From Ceratotherium simum simum (Eukaryota; Chordata; Mammalia; Perissodactyla; Rhinocerotidae), in contig NW_004454216.1 of assembly GCF_000283155.1 (NCBI RefSeq), forward strand, positions 8,790,614 to 8,854,613: a DNA stretch of 64,000 bases. Reading direction: 5' to 3'. The notes under the pieces are model-generated. The model saw only the letters and a list, made by a program, of their open reading frames with translations, was not told where the DNA came from and made no database searches. Below are positions 35,762-48,000 of the stretch, piece by piece. Position numbers and translations under genes: made by a program. Position 1 is the stretch's first letter. Every line of letters starts with the position of its first letter.

Positions 35762-36792
35762 AGCTGGGGGTGGGGGCTCTGGTTAAAGCAGGCATGGGGC
35801 ACAAGGCCTTTCTGGCTTACCTCCCCCTCACCTAACAGCCCCTTCTACAAGGGTCTCGGCAAAACATGGTTTGCAAACCACAAGGTTTGCAAACCACAAG
35901 GTATCCTGCTCAATACCCAACATCAAAAGATCAACCAACTATCCTAAACACCACTCTTTGAGAAGAGGGTGGCTGTTTTTGCTTCTAAGTGGCTTTGGAA
36001 CTACTGCACTACTCAGTGGCAGGAGGGGGGCTCCCTGGTCCCCTATAGCAGTGCGTATCACAAAGGTCTCTGCTCCCCTTCTGGGTTCTTCTTATAAAAT
36101 GCACACAATTGTCCTCTGAAGTCACAAGGAAGCTTTACTCATCATACTAAGTGTACCCAGGGGGAGTCCACTTGTTCCACATGTTTGTGGGCCCGACTCC
36201 TCACTTGTAGCCTTCTAGGTGGGTGCCTGTGCAATCCTCTCACTCCATGCCTCTAAATGGTGTCCTTGGCATAGTGTCCTTTGACTCATCGGCCCTCTTG
36301 GCTTGGTTGGTTACATGGGTTGAATCAGCAAGTTCCAGGCCAGGTTTTTATATAATTTTTAATATAATTTTAATCTATATTTTTAATCTTGTATTTCTCC
36401 CTATAAATCTTAATAATAAAATCATAGCATCAGAGACTGATAGAGTAGAAAGTCCTTTGGAGATCCTCTAACCCCACTATCCTTTTTTGGCTCAGAGAGG
36501 ATAATTAGCCCAACATAACACTGCAGGTTAGTGGCAGAACTTTATCCAGAGCCTGATTTCCTGGCTTCCAGTTCAGTGCTCTTCCAACATACTAAATAGA
36601 CAAGCCTCTGCTGTATGGCATGTGTGTGTATTAAATAATATGTCATGTATATATATAAAATATGAATAAAATGTCCACATTGGAAAAATGACACACTCCT
36701 TCTCTAATGAGCATTTCTCTGGATGCCCTGATTATTTTTTTTTCCTTCATCTTTTCTTCACTTTTCCTAAAATTATATCTATCCCCTAAAAC

Positions 36793-37010
36793 GGGGATCA
36801 GCAAACTATAGCCCACAGGCCAAATCTGACCCTCTGCTTGTTTTTATAAATGAAATGTTATTGGAACACAGCCAAGCTCACTTGTTTACAGACTCTCTTG
36901 CTGTTCAACCACAGGAGAGTTGAGTGGTTGTAATGCACATTATAGGTCCTACAAAGACAAAAATATTTATTTTGGGGCCCTTTTCAGAAAAAAAGTTTGT
37001 AGACCCCCAG
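36793..37010 (+). mobile_element. Non-autonomous DNA transposon fossil (MER-type)
   Basis: Recognisable mammalian interspersed repeat: ggggatcagcaaactatagc, ttattggaacacagccaagc and aagtttgtagacccccagc. Its ends are roughly complementary (ggggatcagcaaac against gtttgtagaccccc), consistent with terminal inverted repeats. Family name not certain. Confidence 0.7.
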
Positions 37011-39709
37011 CCTACACAATCATACTTGGAGATAAACTTAACAGAAATGTGTTTGGGTATTGATGTAACTCATAGGAGCTGGTACCAATAAAATGGTATG
37101 AAAATATTAAACCACAAATTAGATGAGACCAAGAATGATTAGCAAATTAGACTATTTCTACATTCACACCTGCGTTCTCAACTTCCTGTTTTCTTTAACC
37201 CATGGCCATCGTCTTAATTTTAGGGATGTTAAAATAGTAAGAGGTTTGTTGACAAGCAGTAGATGTATTATGTGTTTACTTACTGTTTTGTTCCCCAAAC
37301 TAACCAAAGTTATATAACTTTGCTACTTAAAATGTGCTAAGTGCCCACTGAGGATAAATCCAGTGACTTGAGGTTGGGTGCGTCAACACAGGTTTGCTGA
37401 GACTTCAGCCAGTTGCTGGTCTTCAACCAGAGAGCCAATCACACCTCAGTATCCTGTCCTCTGCCAACTTCTTATTTTTAGCCAAATTCTTTCACAAGGA
37501 ACCCTAACTGTGACCTTTGGCCAGGATTCACTTCGGGAAAGAGTGTGACACCAGAGTCAGATGATCAATGATTCAAATCCTGGTTGCGTCTCGAGGCTCT
37601 GTGACCTTTGAGCATGTAACTTAGAGGCTCAGCTTTTTCACCCAGGAACGGGAGGATTACATCTAATGTATGTAAATCATCCATCACAGACCCTGAATAA
37701 ATGATGTCAAAGAGCAAAAGGAAACAGAAATCTCTGTGATGTATGGAGAAACACATGTGCTGCTGTGCCTGGCATGCCGGGGTCACCCAGCAGTCTTCCA
37801 ACAAGGCAGAAACACAGAATCACTGGGTGCTAGGCTGGAATTGTCCACTCAGACATTGGCCCATTGTGGAAATTGGTTGGTTTAAATACTCTTAGTGCAA
37901 CCTGGCAAGTTATACTTGTCTGAGTCTTATCCTGTGAAAGTATTGCCTGTCCCAAATAGTATATGCCTTTTAGCAGGAACATATTAAGTATAAATGTTTA
38001 ACCAAAGAAAGTTGTTCATATAATGAAATGTAAAGGGATTATGAAAGGGAATTATTTTTGAGCAGGAGAGGCTTTTGAGAGTGCTTTGAACTACCCAATG
38101 TGTCTGTATATAATGCTGATCCTGTTCTCCATAGATTTCAGGATTTCTGATGAAAGCTGTGCACCCTCTTCACAGAAAACGTACATTCACACACACACAC
38201 ACAACATTTCCTTGCAATTTCAAGGGGTTGGGAGTGCAGCCCTTCAGTTAAAGAATTCCTGTTCTTGATAAAGAAACTGAGGCTGAGGATATAAATTGCT
38301 CTCTCAAGCCACAAGTATAACCAGAAAACCCCCCGTTCCCATGCGGGTCATAAACCTGTAGGTAGCCAAAGTTCACAGAGGCACACATTTTACACCAACT
38401 GCAGGCTCTGTGGTTTCCGTTTTATATTCACACCAGTACATGCATCTATAAATAACCCCTTAGTCTCTGAATAAATTCTCATCTAGAATAGAAGAGAGGT
38501 ACAAGAGAAGGGCAAAGATAGGTCAGGAAAATCTACCATTGACAACAAATAAATTCAAATGCTGACATTTTTAGGACAATCTTGGGTGACAGGTGCTTCC
38601 AATGTTCTCAGGGATGGAAGGGCATAGGCAGAGCAGGAGAGATGAGTCCCCAGGACTCCGCAGGAGCCTTCAGAGAAAGGGGATTCTGTCTACATTTATC
38701 TGACTCTGTTCTTTTCCAAGCCAGCCTCTTGTATTCAGAAAGCAACTTGAAAGCCACTTGATCTGAGCGTACCTCAGTTCTGCCAACTGTTAAATGGATC
38801 AGTCTAAGTGCCTCCCACTTTCCTATGGCAGGTTCTTTTGCAAGGCACTCGGGAAGCACTGAGCAGTCATTATCATCCCAGAGAGTCTTCTAGGTCTGAT
38901 GATCACACTTCTCAACTCATCCCTTCCCCCTCACCACTTGTGCTCCTTGTGGATTCCCAGATATCAGCCAAACCTGAATTGAGCATGACCTTGGGGTGCC
39001 CATCAGGGTTGGAGTCCATTGACGGTGAGTGGTTGCTCAGTGGGCTGAGCTTTGCTCCCCGAAACTGTGGAACTCTGAACTTGTTCTTCCACCTCTCTGG
39101 ACCTTGGTTTCCTAACTACAAGATGAGGGACTACCTTCTGATGCTAAGAGTATCTGAGCTCTAATCATGAAGGAAAGATTAAAGGATGTCTGTGGATACA
39201 GCTGCCAGCTATGCAGTAATAGTGTGAATTAACTTCTTTTAAAGCAATGTAACAGCAACGTGAGCAGAGAAGGGAAGACTTAGATTTCTCCCATTTTTCT
39301 CAGCACTGATCAGACTCTGCATAGGGCAGGAGTCTATGTCCAGAGTCCACATCTAAGGAAAGGTGAGACCATGCACCTCATCCCAATAAGACACAAACGT
39401 GTATAGAGGAGGACAAATCTGCTTATCCAAATCCCACCACTGCTTCTGGGTTCAGCTTGAGTCCTGTTTCCTAGGCAAAGCCTTCTCCAAGTAAATGGTA
39501 CTGACCACTCTTTTCTCTGACCACCCACAACCCTAGAGTTTGTCTTTATTTATTTTTAACACCTGGCCATTTTTTTCTGTTGCTTCCTGTTTTGTCTATG
39601 CAGAGCCTGACTCCCCAATAAGACTAGCGGCTACTTTTTTTTATTATTGTCTTCTTCTTCACTGGTATCTCCTATTGCCTCTGCAAAACACATGATTAAT
39701 AATCTACAG

Positions 39710-39894
39710 GGGCCAGCCCTGTGGCATAGTGGTTAAGTTTGGTGCATTCTCCTTTGGCAGCCCGGGTTCGCGGAACCTACACCACTGGTCAGTCATGCTC
39801 TGGCGGCGATCCACATATAAAGTAGAGGAAGATTGGCACAGACGTTAGCTCAGGCCTAATCTTCCTCAGCAAAAAAGAAGAAGAAGAAGAAGAA
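39710..39894 (+). mobile_element. ERE SINE copy 8, degraded
   Basis: ERE of the CATATAAAGTAGAG type with internal loss around the B box (gcccgggttcgcggaacc). Its tail has become (GAA)n. Duplication aatctacag at 39701-39709 and 39895-39903. It lies in the GCSAM-C3orf52 gap. Confidence 0.9.
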
Positions 39895-40647
39895 AATCTA
39901 CAGAACTAAGTTAAAAGGCAAAAAAGAATTGGACGTGTGGATAGAATTTTTGTTGAGGATGGGGGTGGGTTCCACTGCTCCAGCTGTCTTCTTTCTGTCC
40001 ATTTCTAACTGACTTCTAGAAAAGATCACTTTATCTTCTCAAATCCTTCAAGTATTTCACAGATATTTGTTGAAATCTGATTATGCTCCAGGCGTTACAC
40101 TCGTCATTAAGATGTTTAATGACCTATAAATTCATCTCCTACAGCAGAACAGTGTATACATAAGTGCCAATTTTTCCAAACACCTCAAAATGTTTTAGGC
40201 ACAAAGTTCAGTCCTTTCCACACCACTTGAGCTGAAGAGTCAAACCTATGGAAAATCCTCTCTATAACCCGCAAGTGGTCAAAACCCAAGACAAGGTGGG
40301 TACCTCTTGATGCTTTCCACAGGAGAAGGAAAGATCAAGACGAAACTCTGTCTTGTCTCCAGACATGAACTGCCCCTTCCTACTAGCCCCATGCCCTTCA
40401 GACACCTGGTCCTGCCTGGGAGGAAGTGGACGGGACAGAAGGCCCCTCCCTGTTCTTGGGAACACACAGGATGACCCAGCCTACCCAGCTCAATCTTAAT
40501 CACTCAGAACGGGAAGTTGCTCTGAGGGAAATGAAAAGATCACTTCTAACTCTATTTACTGCAAGAAAATACCAGCCCAAATCATGACCCTGGAGAGTCA
40601 ACACCTATGAAGCAAAAGTGAATGTGACAATGCAGATGCAAAAATAA

Positions 40648-40653
40648 TTTATT
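40648..40653 (-). terminator. C3orf52 candidate polyadenylation signal (distal)
   Basis: Minus-strand AATAAA in an AT-rich context. The sequence from about 40,650 to 41,980 shows no recognised repeat, which fits a 3' UTR of roughly 1.3 kb but does not prove it. Confidence 0.3.
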
Positions 40654-41168
40654 GTAAATATTTTTAAATCCTTCTCCATGGAAGTTCATTATTTTATCAA
40701 AAGTACAAACACACTAAAGTTTACGTTTGACATGTAAAATTAAAGAGGAAGAAGGGAAATTCACCTATTTCGCTAGTTTGAGGAACTGTCTTTAAAATGA
40801 GACACTGAGTTACAGTAAATGCATCTTTTAGTTAAATAAGAAAGGAAATTCACATTATCCAGAGTTCTGGGTCATAAAGTGCTCAAGGCAAACCTAGCCT
40901 GAGACACACACTCGGCTGCATCCTCATACACAGCGCCCCTCACACTGACTTCCACCCAAGGCCAATTCAACTGAGATATTGGGGCCAAGGATCTCTCAGA
41001 AAAGGACCACAAAACTGTTTCTCCTGGAAAATTTCCAGCAAAACAATTTTCCCAATAAAACAAATATTCATCTCCCTCATGACAGGCAATTCTATATCCA
41101 TAGACAACCAATACAGTCGCTAATATTCCCTGCGCCCTGCAAATGAAGTGGCGTTAAGCATCCAACAG

Positions 41169-41174
41169 TTTATT
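41169..41174 (-). terminator. C3orf52 candidate polyadenylation signal (proximal)
   Basis: AATAAA on the minus strand (tttatt on plus) lies about 800 bases downstream of the proposed stop at 41980. A second candidate is at 40648-40653. Either would end the 3' UTR in the gap that faces GCSAM. Confidence 0.3.
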
Positions 41175-41689
41175 TCAGAGAGTGGTGCTTCCTGTTGCAC
41201 AGTCACCTTCGAACAGATACACAATCAACTTCTGAAGACTCTGAGTCCCACAGGAAGGCTAGTAACTCTGGACGATAAAAACTCGAGGTGTAAAATCGAC
41301 AGCAGATAGGAAGCAGTCTCCGGGACTCACTGACCGAAGTTAGTGAAAATATAAACGGGGAAACTCTCGAAAATGATGACAGTGTATTGAGAACTCACAG
41401 GGACCCAGGTTTCCAGAAGAGGTGTGTGTTCAGGAGTCACAGGAATGATAAGAAAATGCAAAATAATTAAAGAAACACACATCTCATTTCTGCAGCTATA
41501 TATGATACAGTAACATTGGACGATGTGCAAAGGCTGGTTGCTGCGACACCTACAGGTCAAGGGAGTAGACACAGCACTAGGCTGCTTAGGTCGTGAAAGT
41601 GCCTTCCTTGTCCTCACAGCCTTGCTCAGAGGCAGATAAATACAATGGCGGGAGGGCTGTGGGGGTTTCAGCGAGCAATTGGCTCAATT

Positions 41690-41935
41690 TTCCTCACCGA
41701 GCTGCCTGCCTCTCCTCGTTCTCCTCTCTCCACCCGGACAGGTTAGGAGCCTGCGCGCAAGGCCACCCTCGCGCTAAAGAGCAAGTGTCCACCTGTCGGT
41801 GGAGGCAGCTAGTGCTTCCAGAACAGCAGTGACCTCACACTGCAAGGTCCGCCCACCCAGCCCGTCACGTCCCCCTGCCCCATCTGGCTTCCTGCCTTTG
41901 TCAGGATGGGGCCCGGCTCGCTCGGGTGCTGTTAA
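41690..41935. other. GC-rich, CpG-containing patch in the presumed C3orf52 3' region
   Basis: Local CpG enrichment (cctgcgcgcaaggccaccct; cccgtcacgtccccc; ggcccggctcgctcggg) in otherwise AT-rich surroundings. No repeat identity seen. If the proposed terminal exon is right, it lies in the 3' UTR. Confidence 0.45.
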
Positions 41936-41979
41936 CTGCAGAAACAGGACCATCTCCACCCCTCTGGTCATTGCGAATC

Positions 41980-42086
41980 CTACGTTAATTCACCGGATCT
42001 TTTCCATAAAACAGAATGAATACTCTGCATCTCAAAATTCAGTGGAGCACTGCTTTCAGACACAGACCAACCTCCACCACTCCATT
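41980..42086 (-). CDS. C3orf52: C3orf52 candidate terminal exon with extended C-terminus
   Basis: A very good acceptor (gtgtttttcttttcag) precedes AATGGAG. Joined to the G left by the previous exon it gives GAA (Glu), the last residue recalled in human. The following codon is TGG instead of a stop, so the frame continues EWSGGGWSVSE and on to SGELT, ending TAG at 41980-41982: 34 residues beyond Glu. The extension is Ser/Gly-rich and resembles no domain I know. Another acceptor ending at 44341 would give Gly-Val-stop. Confidence 0.45.
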
Positions 42087-45000
42087 CTGAAAAGAAAAAC
42101 ACAAATAAAAGTCATTAATTTTTTAAAATCATGATTATTTTAAACATTTAGTTTTTTATTTTATTTCTTTGGGTTTTAATATAAACTCGTATGTAAAACT
42201 GGAATGTTTGTAAATTCCTAACAGAAGAAGTTTATTCTTCAGTCAAGACACACACAGACACAAACACAACTCTGAATACTTTGCAAAAGGCAAATAACAT
42301 TGTTTGCTCATTTGTTTTGGTATAATTCATGAATAAATAACACTTCCATGAGGACTTTTGGATGCTGAGGGCATTTTAACATTCAGTCCTTTTTCATGAT
42401 CTAACCGTAAGACTACCTCTCAATTTTCAGTTTCTTAAAACATGCGCAATATATCGTGAGAATTGTGACAAGGGAAATGGTGCGGACCTGGCCTGACTGA
42501 GGGGGAGGTGACCGTGCAAGGACCTGGGGACATTACACGGAGAGCCTATAGGCTCCACAGCAGGGTTCTCATGGTTGATGTTTGGGACATTCCCTGTTGC
42601 AGGGAGCTGTCTTGTGCATTGTAGGATGTTTAGAAGAATTCCTGGCCTATATCCACTAGATGCCAGCATCCCACATCCACTCCCAGCTGTGACAACTAAA
42701 AACGTCTCCAGACTTTGCCAAATACCCCTGGCGGGGTTGGGCAAAACTGTCCCCCCATTGAGAACTAGTGCTCTTTGGCTAAACTCTCCACATTTCCCGG
42801 AGAATGTATAAACAAAACCGAAATCATTTTCCTCGATTCCCCAGGCAGTTCTTTCAAGGACTGAAGGCACACACTGGCCTCTGTCAGCAACCAGCTCAAC
42901 AACTGACTGCAAAAATGTGCAAACAAGGTTCACTGTTCTCACTGCCTGGAGCTGTTTCCTCTTCTCGCTTACAGAAATCCAGTTTTTGCCTTTGTTCCTC
43001 ACTCGGTCTACCAGCTGACTCCTTCGCATGTGAGAAAACAGTACAAAATAACTAAGGCACGTCCAGAATAACTCAGGCTGCTCTTTTACAGTTCTAAAAC
43101 AGACTTCCCCACCTTCCCCTCGGGCCCCATCCAGCCACAAAGTGAAGAAGCGCAAAGATACAGGGATGGGCTGGGGGAAGGATGTGATCCATTAAAAAAA
43201 TTCCCTTAACCTTGAGGGCATTATGCTAAGCGAAATAAGTCAGACAGAGGAAGACAAATACTGTATGATCTCACTTATACGTGGAATCTAAAAAAAAAAA
43301 TCAAACTCATAGAAAAAGAGATAAATTTGTGGTTGTCAGAGGTGGGGGGTGGGGGATGGAGGAATTGGATGAAGGTAGTCAAAAGGTACAGACTTCCAGT
43401 TATAAGTCCTGGGGACGTAATGTACAGCACGATGACTATAGTTAAGGCGGTACGGTACATTTGAAAGTTGCTAAAACAGTAGATCCTAAAAGTTCTCATC
43501 ACAGGGGAAAAAAACGCGTTAACTATATAAGGTAATGGATGTTAACTAAACTTACTGTGGTAATCATTTCACAATGTTTGTGTGTCAAGTCATTTTGCTG
43601 TACACCTTAAATTTACACAGTGTTATATGTCAATTATATTTCAATAAAACTGGAAGAAAAAATAAAAGTAAAAAAATTTCCTTATGATTATAATATTAAG
43701 GAATGTTTTTCTTTTTATAGGGCATCGAAATATGCCTGCAGCTAGGTCAAATAGTAGCTGTCTTTCCAAATTAAAGAACGAGAAATACATAAACACAAAA
43801 TAGCTCAGGAATCCAAATTACAATCTAATTTCAAGTTCTGGCTCTAAAGTACACACATATGAACCCCAAAGGAACCAGACTAGCCTCAGGGAATCCTCAG
43901 AATCCCGGAAATTGCAAAATTTTGTGTAGGAGGAGGAGCATATGCATTTTTTTCTGGAAAGAAAGTACATGATTATCTTCAAATTCTCTAAGGGGCATAC
44001 AAACCAAACAATGTTGAGAATCTTAGCTCTTTGAAGAATTGAACATTGTCTCTGGGGGAAACTAGTTTCCCAGCTCATCACAGTGGGGTGGGGTAACCCT
44101 CCAGACCTGCAGTGCATGTGAACATGGGAAACTGGCCTGAGGATCCGCTGGGTCTCACTCCATCCCTCCCAGGGCCCTCTGCCTAACCCGGCCACGTCCA
44201 TCTCCTCCCTTTCTACAGCGTTTGCCTGAGTGTGCCCTCCCGTGGCCCGCCTCCTCCTCCGTGTCTCTCTTCTTCCTTCCTCACTGCCCACAAGGTCACT
44301 ATCTACCCTTCCATCTGAGACGGGGCTCATACTCACACTCCTGAAAATACCAAATGGCTCAAATACTGCACACATGCTCTGGAAAGTGGATGTGGGGTCA
44401 TAGAAACCCCCCCTGCCCGGGGCGGAAATGTCTGAGAGAGAGTACAGGCTCCTGAGGAGCAGACACCGTTTAGCTCACGGCTGCGTCCCGGGACCTGCCG
44501 CAGAGCCTAGCCCTGAGGAAATGTCTCCAATGCTGTTTGGCTGAGCTCAAGGTCTTCCCCACTCTCCTCAGGCCTCACAAGCAACCTACGCTTCCTGTAC
44601 TCTGTACGGCCCTCCCAACCTCCTGATCATCTTGAATCTTTTCCTCCTCTACCTCAATATAGGTTCCCTATATTGAGACAATCTTTCAATGATTTAGCTA
44701 CTTCGTTTATTTCAAATTCTTCAACACTTTCTTCTCTTGTGAAACCAGTGTTTTTGGGAAAGTTACTAATGATACTGTGAAGAGGGATATGGGGCTTCGC
44801 ATGTGGGTGAACTACAAGGAGGAAACTTTGAGCTCTCCTCATCTTTATGGCTTAATTATGTTTTTCATGATTTTTCTCCCAACTCCTCCGTCGGCTCATG
44901 GAAGGTGGGGACAGTGTAACCTCCACAGAGCAGCGAGCATCACCCACACAGAAGTCGCCCCAAGCCCCCGTCCCCAGCCTGGCTCACCGGTTCCCGTCAC

Positions 45001-48000
45001 AACTCTGCCTTCTTGACTTGCTTGACTTACCGTAGAACAAGAGGGACGCTGGATCAAGCCCCAGAGTCTCACAACCAGACACGTGCTGATCGTGGAAATC
45101 CTGCAGCAAAACGCCCCGCAGCAGCTCCTCGCACATCATATACTTCATGAAACCGTCATCTTCCGATGGAACCCCAAACTGCAGGTGGTAGGTTATCGTG
45201 GCATTTTCACGGCTGAAAGTCAAACCCAACAGAGACAGCAAACGTAACAACAGAATCACACTGCAACTCAGGAAACTGATTTTAGCAATAATATTTTTTT
45301 GCTCTGCATGTTCTTCCAAATGCAAAATAGCAAAGCGTGTACTGTCCTAGAAGAACCCTCTTCCACAGGTCCATCATGAAAGGCCAGGAGAGCCTAACCT
45401 CCTCCTTCCACCTAAAACCCATCCCCCGGAGTCCACTGGGAGAGGCCACCGAAGGGAGAGACATGACCCAGCTGTTGTCAAGGATGATCCGAGGGCTGGC
45501 ACACCATCTCCCCCAACATCGGCCTTTTACCCCTAAGGCAGGCCAGGCAAGCTGGTTGTCTTCATGTATTCCCTTCTCCATGTTCTCACACTGTACCTTC
45601 TCCCTGCCCCCACAAGCTGGTGTCAGAGCTATTTGGTTTAGCCAGTTCATTATTTAACCTACAAAATGTTTAAGGCGGGGTCCAAAGCTCCCTGCCATTG
45701 GCCGGGTGCAGAACTGCTGAACTCCTGCAGGCTGCCTGTGTACAGCATATCATGCGTCCCCAGTTTGTCCCCAAAGTGAGAAACTTTTTCTGCTCCATTT
45801 CCACTCCCGAGGCTCCCAGCTTTGCAACTCTCAGGAAAGGGACCTAAGGAAAGGGAGTTCTCATCTTCCTAGAACATATTTCTCCAATTTCCAAAATAAA
45901 AATAATCATAGGGCTAACCTCAGCTAATTAGTAGCTTATACCGCTTGTTAAATGCTACCTCAACATTTAGCTTTTTCACAGTTATCCTATTACTTTGGTT
46001 CAAGAAGGTCTAGATTAAGAGCCAGCAATAAAAGAATGAAGAGGTGGCCACATCTGAGACTCTCAGCCTGGGACAAGTTTTATAGACAGGCCAGTCCAGA
46101 AGCCTGAATCAGAACTCTGTTCCTGCTAAGGACAGGCAAAGAGCTCCTTCTTGTGGCCAGAAGTCACATAGGCCAATACTCTTACATTGATGTGGCTGAC
46201 AATTCAGTGTATAAACTCGACCACAGCCAAGAAGTGTGCCAAACCTTGTAGTTCAAATGAATAATATAGTGTCAGCACTCTGGAGAAACTCACAGTTTCA
46301 AGGATGCCACTACAGGCAGGCTGAAAAATGCACTTTCAAACCCTAGGCCAGCTACTCTGGTTTGCAAGTGACATTACTTTTTGCCTGTGCTCCACCTTCT
46401 AATTATCAGCAATGATGGCAACATCTTGACAAACAGCCACCCTGTACTCCTATGTCCAACCCTATGGACTAGGGTTGACTTATGGAAAGGACGAGAGGCT
46501 GACTTTCAGAAGACCAGGCCGGAGGCTGAATAAGAGCACTGTGCTGCCTGACCCGGCCTGGCTAGCCCATCCTCGTCCCACCAAGTCAGGTCACTGGATG
46601 AATTCACATAAGGCTGAATCTGGAGGGGAGGAGAGGGATTTTCAGGGCAGCAGAGAACCCTGTGGGCTTTGCCCCAACTGCCCACCACTAGAGTGGGTCC
46701 AGCAACTGATGAACCAATGGGCATTTTCCCAGGCTCCTGTTGGGCCGGTCCAGGACTAACGTCAGGATCCCTCTATAGACGCAAACGCATCTGCCAGGGA
46801 TTTGGCTGTCTCCTGCCCATGTGCAGCAACAAATCCTTGGGTTTTTCTTTCAAGCAACTTTTAAAAACAGATTCTCTAACGTTAAGTCTTCGGGTTTCTA
46901 GCCATTTTTTACTCAGTTTTCTGATGGGTGTATCCCAATGTCTACCCCAACCCATTATGCAATCCCACCCCCTCTAGACCCATAATATGGGCCTGGATTC
47001 TTGGAAAGACCCTTTGGGCTCTGAGCACCTTTCCTCTCTCAACTCTGTCTCAATCCTTGGGTTGCAAGTTGGGGCCAGTGCATGGAGGAAAACGTGTTAG
47101 GTCTGATTATGAACTTCTCCATTTAAATTTCACTGGCATTTTAATACCAGTGGTTTATAATTAAAATGAGCAATGTCAAAGGTGTCACCATAAAGTAACA
47201 CACACATTGGAGATCCATAAAGAAGAAGGACTAGAGTTGTTGCCAAGGCAACCTGCCACCATACGCATTGTCAGACTTCAGGTCCATTGTGCCCCTGCCT
47301 CGTTGTGCTACCACCTGCTCTACATGCTTCCCCTCCCAGGTCTATTCATATCATGGTTTGAGAAATGTATGGTTTGAGAGGGGAACCTTGATGTAATATT
47401 GCCTTTGATGGTCACATTCCAGGAATTCTTGGAACAGTGGATAATAAAGCTTTGCCATGCAAATCTTGTCCTAATGATACAAAAGGATAATCAAATAACT
47501 CCTCTACACACACACACCCTTTTATCTAAGTGTCTATAGACATACACAAAAACATTAAAGATTAGGAGGAAATTCAAAAAGAAAAATATATATGTGTGTA
47601 TATATGCTATACGTATATAGTATATAAAGTATATATGGTAAATACTTGTATAGAAGAAATCACACCAAACTGTATGATGGTTGTTCATTTTGTAGAAGGA
47701 AGTGGAATTCACTCTGTGTCTCGAATTGATTGGCACATGCAGTGTCCAGGTGTAGTGGGCAGGGGTGGGGGCAGAAGGTAGACTTTCCCTGCAGTAGATA
47801 TCTTTATATTTGTAATATTATTCAAAGAGCATGGACTCCTGTATTACTTGCATTCTTCAAAAGCACAAGCCAATACATGGACTATATTATTTATATCACA
47901 CCACTATCTGAGATCTATTTCTATTTCTACCCTTAGCTTATTTGGGATCCACTATTAAACAGGACTGTTGTACGTGGCGCTGGTCTTTCCTCTCTTCCCT

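Larger units (their letters stand above)
35762..40640. other. Intergenic gap between GCSAM and C3orf52
   Basis: No gene recognised. It contains a reverse MIR at about 36420-36600, a DNA-transposon fossil at 36793-37010, MIR-like text at about 37550-37690 and 39040-39160, a (CA)n at about 38190-38204, and ERE copy 8. The doubled tttgcaaaccacaagg at 35867-35900 is a short tandem duplication. Confidence 0.55.

Noticed and set aside
42427..43155. 242-codon minus-strand open frame, the longest in the window
   Set aside because: It runs through a MER20 transposon fossil, has no recognisable domain and lies inside a C3orf52 intron. A chance frame is more likely than a gene.
43818..44375. 185-codon minus-strand open frame
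   Set aside because: Composition is low-complexity (Arg/Glu-rich run) with no family resemblance. An acceptor-like site at 44341 would end at once in Gly-Val-stop.
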